From contig NC_089437.1 of the NCBI RefSeq assembly GCF_026210795.1, positions 3,348,001 through 3,412,000 of the forward strand: 64,000 bases of DNA, read 5' to 3'. The translations under genes were made by a program, and so were the position numbers. Positions 58,701 to 64,000 of the stretch are shown here, piece by piece (positions within the stretch are counted from its first letter, which is position 1; each line of letters starts with the position of its first letter). This DNA is from Rhizophagus irregularis. Lineage: Eukaryota; Glomeromycota; Glomeromycetes; Glomerales; Glomeraceae. The notes beneath the pieces are model-generated. The model did no database searches and had not been told where the DNA came from. It was given only the letters and a program-made list of their open reading frames with translations.

Positions 58701-61595
58701 TTTGTCTAATGCATTAATGTATAAACCTAATATACGTTCACTTTTGTTACGAGGCGTGACAGGTGTTGCGTATGGCCGATTATTAATTGTGAGGATGATA
58801 TTCGGTTGTTTGATGGTACGGTCATTAGTTAGGATTTTGTATTTATCCATATTAACTTTAATGTTATTGAGGTCATAAAAGGAATTGGCAATTGATAATT
58901 TTTCTTCGATTTGCAATTGTGAAGAGCCAAACCACGTAGTGTCGTCGAGATAACCTACTACGGAGATGTCAAAGGTATGAATGACATCATTCTCTATATG
59001 TTGACAATTTTTCTTTTGTGTCGCAAAGGTGGAGTAATGTAAATGTGTTAATTGATTGATGCGATGAAACATCGGGTCATAGTATATATTCCAGAGAAGT
59101 GGTGAAACAACTTCGCCTTGGTCAATGCCTTGGAGAACTGCATAAGATGGCAGTAAACCATTCGTGGTTATGATTTCATTATGTCTTTCTGTAAATAAAT
59201 TAAGAAAAAAAGTAATAATAATATCAGGAATCTTTAAGCGTTTAAGCGCCAATTTCAATAATCGTAGGTCGACGCGATCGTATGCTTTTGATAAATCTTG
59301 TAATACGATCCAAATGGGTTTTTTCTTAATGCGCGCATGTTCTATTAAGTGTTGTGTAATCATAAGCGGCTCTAAAGTTGATTGGCCCAGAATGCCCGCT
59401 TTGTTGTTGAATTGTAAAATTGGGTGTTTGGAAAGGGCTTGATTTAATCTAGTTGAAATAATATTGACTAATAATTTCCTAGGAGTTTCCAGGAGAGTTA
59501 TAGGCCTTGTGTTAGTTAGTTTACTATTCCAATCATGTGGTTTCGGTATCGGAAAAAGCAACGCGTGTTTCCATTTATCCGGAATCACTTTAAGTGTAAT
59601 GCAAGCGTTGAAGATTTTGACGAGGATCATTAAAACGTCCTCGTGTAAATGTGTGATATCTTCATATGTGATTTTGGAAGGACCTGGCGCTTTGTTGTTA
59701 TTCAATTTTTTGAAAATGGAGGAAAGGTCCAAAAGAGTGATTGGTTCAGTTAAATGATTCCACCATTCTTCATCAATATTTTGTAAAGCAGGATCATAAT
59801 GATCTTTCCAATCTTGTGGTAGGGAGTCTAAATTCCAAATATTCTTTTCATTTGGAGGCCCCGCTTGGTATTGGAAATGTTTGATGGCTTCTTTTTCTAT
59901 AATCTCTGGGTTATTAGTAAATACCTGTTCACCTTTGTTGTCGATGAAAGAAAGTCTGTCCAACACTATACGGCGTGGTTTACGATTTAAAATAGAGTTA
60001 ATCATTTTGGTTTGATCATGTTGTAAATTGTCGTTGCGTTCTGTGACATAAGAACTAATTTTGTTGGTAAGGTATTTATCGTACGCAGATTGGTAAGCTA
60101 TTTTCATCGTATGATATAATCGATAAATTTCATCCTTTGTTGATACAAAATTATCAGGAGTAACCGTTGATGGTAAAGTGATTGATAATTTATTAAAATC
60201 TATTAAAATTTTTAAACGAGGGAGGTATTTCATCCATCCTTCATAATAGGTGGCCCATACGTGTCGTGGAATGTTGTGGAGGGTTGAAAGTGTGGGTGTG
60301 AAGTATAATTTAAAACGAATTTTAATATGTTTTAAATTTAAAAATTGTTTCACTTGATATAAAAGAATCACGTGATTATTCATTTGTCGTAATTCAAGAG
60401 GCAAATCTAGGTTTGATGATGTATTAAAATTAATAGATTTTTGTGGTATAATATGTTCTTTGAGTTCAATTAAGCATTTCTCAAAGAGGTCCCATTGCCG
60501 GTTTAAAGTATTTTTGTTATTAATTTGTTGAGGTTCCTTGGAAAATCTATATTTGAAGGTTGAACGACTACGATTCGTATAAGAGGACCATAATTCAACG
60601 GTCATTCGATCGTATTTGAAGACTTTCTTAACTTCATCATTCCGTTTATTAAAAGGAAGGACGTTCATGAACTTTTCAAATAAATCCTTGTTTCTTGAAT
60701 CGAAAAAAGTTTTTTCTAAAAGGGTTATAACAATTTTGTGATCAGTATTAAAGAAAGATTGTGGTATCGATTGTGTGTATGAATGAATTGATTGTTCTAA
60801 TAAATTCCTATTTCCATAATGGTAATCGATTCTATTTGTACTATGGGTGAAATTGTTATCTAAGGATTCTTGATGATATTTAATCATATCTTTGTATCCG
60901 TTATTTTTAAGTAAGCGGATGAAAGGATAATTCGGATCTGATTTATTCTTTGTGGTCACATTAAAATCGCCGATAACAATGGCGTATGAATTTTTTGTGT
61001 TGTTGGATTTAATAATAAATTTGTTCAATTTATCGACGCAGGCAGCGCTGATTTTGGTTTTGGTGACATCATTCTTAGGACTGGATGGTAAGTAGCAACA
61101 AGTTACGTTCAGTTGTTTTGATTTCTTGAAACCGAAGATAAGATTGATGATACGTCCTTCTGAAAATTCTGTATGATGAAGATGTTTTTCCATTTTGTCA
61201 GTAATCATGATAGCCACTCCAGTGCCTTTATTAGCGCCAGAGGTGTCGTGAACTATATGTATAAAATTATTAGGTAAAGTAGGATGTTTATGTTTGTTGA
61301 TAATAATATTTGATTGATCTCCAAAGAGACTAGTTTCTGCTAAACCAAGGATATCAAAATTGTGTACGACAAAATAATTAATAATGTCGTTAAGCTTGTT
61401 GTTAAAGGCTGTTTGAATATTAATACTGCCTATTTTAATATAGTCAATAAAGAAATTATTATCATTGATGTTATCTTGATTGATCACGTGTAAATTTGTA
61501 ATATGTTCTTCATTAATCAAGTGATCAGGGTTTTGTGATAAAGAGCATGAAATATTAGGAAAGGGATCGGATATATTTAAGTTGTTGTATGACAT
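55794..61595 (-). CDS. LINE ORF2: endonuclease, reverse transcriptase, RNase H
   Basis: 1933 codons without interruption. An APE-type endonuclease is at about residues 45-295 (GSINIQTAF, LGLAETS, GTGVAIMI, VIGDFNV, NRIDYHYG, NTDHKIV). The reverse transcriptase is at about 620-960 (NNKAPGPSKITYED, NTRPITLLE, AGILGQSTLEP, LQDLSKAYDRVD, GIDQGEVVSPLLWNIYYD, and catalytic GYLDDTTWFG near 881-885, with Leu where most elements have Ala). RNase H is at about 1430-1570 (FYTDGS, SKSESMGIL, IYTDSAN, SGHSNNPYNDEADLLAKAG). A zinc-finger-like end (SCIECANAHDDNTHVGLC) is near 1697. All expected catalytic acidic residues are visible. The protein would nick DNA and copy the element RNA at the target. Confidence 0.95.
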   Translation of the reverse strand: MSYNNLNISDPFPNISCSLSQNPDHLINEEHITNLHVINQDNINDNNFFIDYIKIGSINIQTAFNNKLNDIINYFVVHNFDILGLAETSLFGDQSNIIINKHKHPTLPNNFIHIVHDTSGANKGTGVAIMITDKMEKHLHHTEFSEGRIINLIFGFKKSKQLNVTCCYLPSSPKNDVTKTKISAACVDKLNKFIIKSNNTKNSYAIVIGDFNVTTKNKSDPNYPFIRLLKNNGYKDMIKYHQESLDNNFTHSTNRIDYHYGNRNLLEQSIHSYTQSIPQSFFNTDHKIVITLLEKTFFDSRNKDLFEKFMNVLPFNKRNDEVKKVFKYDRMTVELWSSYTNRSRSTFKYRFSKEPQQINNKNTLNRQWDLFEKCLIELKEHIIPQKSINFNTSSNLDLPLELRQMNNHVILLYQVKQFLNLKHIKIRFKLYFTPTLSTLHNIPRHVWATYYEGWMKYLPRLKILIDFNKLSITLPSTVTPDNFVSTKDEIYRLYHTMKIAYQSAYDKYLTNKISSYVTERNDNLQHDQTKMINSILNRKPRRIVLDRLSFIDNKGEQVFTNNPEIIEKEAIKHFQYQAGPPNEKNIWNLDSLPQDWKDHYDPALQNIDEEWWNHLTEPITLLDLSSIFKKLNNNKAPGPSKITYEDITHLHEDVLMILVKIFNACITLKVIPDKWKHALLFPIPKPHDWNSKLTNTRPITLLETPRKLLVNIISTRLNQALSKHPILQFNNKAGILGQSTLEPLMITQHLIEHARIKKKPIWIVLQDLSKAYDRVDLRLLKLALKRLKIPDIIITFFLNLFTERHNEIITTNGLLPSYAVLQGIDQGEVVSPLLWNIYYDPMFHRINQLTHLHYSTFATQKKNCQHIENDVIHTFDISVVGYLDDTTWFGSSQLQIEEKLSIANSFYDLNNIKVNMDKYKILTNDRTIKQPNIILTINNRPYATPVTPRNKSERILGLYINALDKYTQTIRKGKQIVMAHYNTMKNKKLTHHHIQYIINKIVIPKLEYIFQHTILNSKQCQSLMGPLKRLFKQRLNLPSNTADNIIYNHMFQSINNFFDIQMKSQLNILGALFNTPVLREIATQKIYNTLSEIWYPTIPSNINTYLDHIVKPTYLTQALGLLNQYGFSINYTFDINILGGNTPIRDYMSDLSATDIKSLKAKNIIYMDQVVSSDGNYLLSWHDVKRNNNNNYSGPIPAWYKNLTDNYVLSNNLRLIHPLNDVVCDINRTHKSPPTLPDVTTPKSQWTIHWNNVQKQVIFGKTLTQETDRSTSISYLQHFIPQQTHHNNSLTPKKQLLGLIACKGCLLHSYYPHDARPTCVIAIRTQKLLLFNIFKKSSFEHKSLLEFYNRQNFVVATKPFHTLRHIAYEHFIKIDKSPLNTSSQRPLDTILTPYPSLLSNNIDNHIDHALICHPDLKEELKFDAKQLELENLLTFYTDGSVQHIGTTHSISGYGWTQVQPFMPRVKFSGSTVFFPSSSKSESMGILTALIVSPFNCKINIYTDSANCITIFNTRMLSGIASPRQKLKQSNFLIWDLIFFLIEEKQLLVSLYKVSGHSNNPYNDEADLLAKAGAHVIEPIIVNHKFFVKQSLGFISWNRLHVVDRNVRKWADNVIQPLIFNSMVNNKALSPIKQQIIDGDIDWTFTKEWLNFNDQDVPCSAKLSKQQGSRIKKCNFIYPTIDIQQRNYPRLYPIGSISCIECANAHDDNTHVGLCKEHSIHIKNILIRAAHDLHDLIMKNTKDGNSILEETIKNISLFNTSFVDALPQSHPGYLLIHHLVPSDLTKIFNTYINKKLRFSLFSKFFLTLMSSIDALIWTRRASLVKQWESTLSITKNKKRFYRKRHKKRTPPPPDPGAPDHNLSPSRHYNSRHFATTPYYRDGGFNDNFAHIRWMTSNYLHSGHWTTYRDNIGFNNIDLFLILQNSFLKNVFDIR

Positions 61596-61714
61596 TATTT
61601 AAAATTTTTATATAAAATTGAAATGTATGTAAACCAGAAGTTGGGATGAAAACAATAAGGGGAATCAAAAAGGTATATCTATTTTCTTTATGATTATAAA
61701 GAATGAATCACAAA

Positions 61715-63859
61715 TTAAACCTGGGGTTTATTGCCCCAATTAAATGGGTTAAGGATGAAGCTTGATTGTCCTGAAATTTCTTGTTCAGCCGCTTCATATG
61801 TATTTTCAATGGTACCCGTATCGGAGACATCTCCAGATTCAGTGTAATATTCGTCTGAAAGTGGGAGTGCATCACTGTCAGTCATAACCGATTCAGAGGA
61901 TGGTTGGATAAACCGTTTTTTCACATCCTTCAAAGGTGTTTTTTCATATGGGGTATTAGTACGTTTAGCTTTTCTGGCTGGTTGTTGTCGGGAGGATGGC
62001 GTTTGTGATGCTTGTAGAGTGTTAATGAGCGTTTGCATCTGGGTCATTAAGGTTTTATGTTGATTTTCAAGACTATCTTGTCTATGTGTAAGCAACGCTA
62101 TGTTAGTGTCAATTGTGGTTAATTGTTGATGATGTGAAGAGTATTGTTCCGTGAATGTTTGGTGGGAACCTTGTAATACGCTAACGTGATTTGTTAAGGT
62201 AGTAATTTGTTGTTCCATATGCGCAATTTTGTCTAAGATTTCTTGAGGGAGTTGTTGTTGGGACCAGGACGACGTAGACTTCTGATGCGTCCTATCCGGG
62301 TGACTCGGAGTGTTGTTATAAGTTTGTTTTTGTTTGCCTCGTGTGGTCAGTTGAGGGCGAGATTGTACAGTTGAATTACCAGGATTGTCTTTGGAGAGTC
62401 TTATGACGTGATTATAATTTTGTCTGGTTGTTTCGTTGATAAGAATACGTTCTTTGTTACGTGTGATGAAACGTCTTTTGAAAATTTTACGTTCATTTTT
62501 GTCTAGGGTGAAATCGGTACTAGTGCAATTTTTATATTCGTGTGTATGATTTCCACATGCATTGCAAGTTTTTTTGGTATTGGTATGGGGGAAGATGAAA
62601 ATTGTATGTTGTCCAAATTTTGTACCCGTAATTGTGGTATAATCCTTTTTAACGTCATTCGGGTGAACATATATGAATGCGTTTTTGAAAAATGATGAGC
62701 GTGAGGTTTGGGTAAATGTACACGTACGTCCCTTTAGATGTTCAACTAAAGGGCTTAAATCTTTTGCGTTCGTGTTTAAAGGTAGACCAGTGATTTTATA
62801 GAAAGCTGACGTTCGTTGTGTGTATATCGGATGTTTTGGATTGCCTGGTAAGATTCTGGCTACTGAGTCCTCAATGGCTAAGCACCAGTCTTGTTCTAAC
62901 AAGTAATCTGCCGCAGCTTTGTCCTCAAAGCTGATTATTAATTGTTTATAAATTGGTTTGATAAAAATTGGTTTATCATTTTTGTTGCGGTTTTGGATTC
63001 TTTGAGGTGGTTTCTTGGTTTCTTTGTAAGTTGTGATTCGTTTTCCCGTTGCATCAGTTATTTGTTTTATTAATAACGTGACATCGTAATTGACAGGGAT
63101 ATCTAATATTTTGATGATGGTGTCATCTTGTAATTGAAGTTTTCGTTCAATTAGGGTATCTATATTGTGTTGTGTATATTCATAAATTTTAACGTTAGGA
63201 AGGGTTGGAGGTGATGTTTTGATAAGGTGTGACAATTTCTCCTTAGTCGACACAGATATCATGTAAAATTTGAACGTCATCTTTTTAAGAGATCTGACTT
63301 TGATAAATTCTTTGTCTCCGATAAAGATGGTATTGAGTTTTTGTAAAATTTCTTTGTCTGTAAGTTTTGGTGGAAAACTATCTCGTGGGATAAACCCTTC
63401 AAAAGAAGTTTGTGTTTGTGTATTTGAGGCTGAAAATATGTTGTCGATCATGGGAATTTCCTCCATTGGTGGTGGATTGCCATTAATGGATGTAGATCCT
63501 TCTGAAAGTTGTTGTGTTTCATTATTATTGGTAACTTCTATTTCCATTTCATCAACCGTTTCAACGATTGGTGCATTTGGTAAATGGGGAGTGGAGTCAC
63601 GTGTTATTAAAGAATTATTCCCAGGGACTTGCTCCACGGAGGAGGAAGTTTGAGAAAGTGAAGTCAAAGCAGGCTCGGCTGTCTTATGACTATTATTGTT
63701 GTTAGTTGTGGGTATATTCGACATTTTTCTATTTCTGTTATTATTAACGTTAGGAGCGAAAGTTCTATATATGTCTTCTTTGTCGGTAGTAGAATGATAT
63801 GTTTTTTCAATATTTTTTAGAATTTTTTGAGAAAACTTGGAACGAGTGTTTCTACTCAT
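61715..63859 (-). CDS. LINE ORF1: nucleic-acid-binding protein
   Basis: 714 codons, uninterrupted. It has a polar Ser/Thr/Asn-rich N-terminus, a middle region with alternating strand-like segments (FKFYMISVSTKEKLS, QLIISFEDKAAADYLLEQD) suggesting RRM-like folds, a CCHC knuckle CNACGNHTHEYKNC near residue 430-445 followed by basic residues, and a glutamine-rich coiled coil at about 533-606 (MEQQITTLTNHVSVLQ). The tail is acidic. In LINEs ORF1 binds element RNA and escorts it with ORF2. The first ATG of the frame is used. Confidence 0.9.
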   Translation of the reverse strand: MSRNTRSKFSQKILKNIEKTYHSTTDKEDIYRTFAPNVNNNRNRKMSNIPTTNNNNSHKTAEPALTSLSQTSSSVEQVPGNNSLITRDSTPHLPNAPIVETVDEMEIEVTNNNETQQLSEGSTSINGNPPPMEEIPMIDNIFSASNTQTQTSFEGFIPRDSFPPKLTDKEILQKLNTIFIGDKEFIKVRSLKKMTFKFYMISVSTKEKLSHLIKTSPPTLPNVKIYEYTQHNIDTLIERKLQLQDDTIIKILDIPVNYDVTLLIKQITDATGKRITTYKETKKPPQRIQNRNKNDKPIFIKPIYKQLIISFEDKAAADYLLEQDWCLAIEDSVARILPGNPKHPIYTQRTSAFYKITGLPLNTNAKDLSPLVEHLKGRTCTFTQTSRSSFFKNAFIYVHPNDVKKDYTTITGTKFGQHTIFIFPHTNTKKTCNACGNHTHEYKNCTSTDFTLDKNERKIFKRRFITRNKERILINETTRQNYNHVIRLSKDNPGNSTVQSRPQLTTRGKQKQTYNNTPSHPDRTHQKSTSSWSQQQLPQEILDKIAHMEQQITTLTNHVSVLQGSHQTFTEQYSSHHQQLTTIDTNIALLTHRQDSLENQHKTLMTQMQTLINTLQASQTPSSRQQPARKAKRTNTPYEKTPLKDVKKRFIQPSSESVMTDSDALPLSDEYYTESGDVSDTGTIENTYEAAEQEISGQSSFILNPFNWGNKPQV

Positions 63860-64000
63860 GTAAATAATGTAAACAAGAGTGTAGAGTCCGAAAAATCACG
63901 ATTTAGACCAGGTTTATATGTAGGAAAAGTAGTTTCTATAGTATGTTTCTTTAGCAAAAAAAATGGTCAGAGTGATCGTCCGAAAAAGTTCCTCTTCAAA

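Larger units (their letters stand above)
55520..64000 (-). mobile_element. Full-length-looking LINE retrotransposon, RNase H-bearing
   Basis: Reads on the minus strand as 5' region (64000-63860, cut by the window edge), ORF1 (63859-61715), 119-base gap, ORF2 (61595-55794), about 270-base 3' region, and an A-rich end at about 55550-55520. Endonuclease, reverse transcriptase, RNase H and CCHC modules are present with no stops. The RNase H domain places it with I/Tad/R1-type elements. It may be recent or still mobile; the far target-site flank is outside the window. Confidence 0.9.

Noticed and set aside
56659-59757. Plus-strand open frames inside the LINE
   Set aside because: They are antisense shadows of ORF2 without any recognisable domain.

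Overview
The window looks like nuclear DNA of an arbuscular mycorrhizal fungus, most likely Rhizophagus (Glomeromycotina). This is inferred from strong AT richness, many short introns with GTAAGT-type donors, copies and relics of a CxxC-plus-tyrosine-kinase-like family typical of that genus, a small secreted cysteine-rich protein gene, and dense transposon debris. No database was searched. All multi-exon models come from reading splice sites and phases by eye.

Conserved genes. A USP20/USP33-like deubiquitinase (2951-7156, minus) and a Tudor-SN/SND1 gene (7502-11396, plus) are divergently arranged over a 345-base gap. An ELMO/CED-12 gene lies at 40662-43507.

Lineage-type genes. Two close paralogous kinase genes sit about 30 kb apart in inverted orientation: 13868-16182 (minus, with a frameshifting deletion) and 44355-46712 (plus, intact). 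Further decayed kinase copies lie at 26049-27671, 29290-29800, 30000-30290, 38689-38871 and 53721-53800. A secreted protein gene (19149-19606) has a decayed tandem copy at 21794-22178. A bromodomain plus PD-(D/E)XK-like gene (50579-52586) is open except for one stop. Two unrecognised genes (33857-34513, 35891-36548) and one at 746-1923 each also carry a single in-frame stop.

Mobile and repeated DNA. A long LINE with two intact reading frames fills 55520-64000 (minus). It lies beside a fragment of an ELMO pseudogene (47460-49685 and 55375-55445), so that pseudogene has been split by insertions. A roughly 0.9 kb foldback element sits at 31120-32046, and several MITE-like elements are scattered through the window.

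Most unusual region: 23760-24980. A TATA-driven, apparently spliced and non-coding locus carries tandem units of about 293 bases. The units contain related hairpins whose stems differ by compensatory base pairs, which suggests a structured RNA that I cannot assign to a known family.
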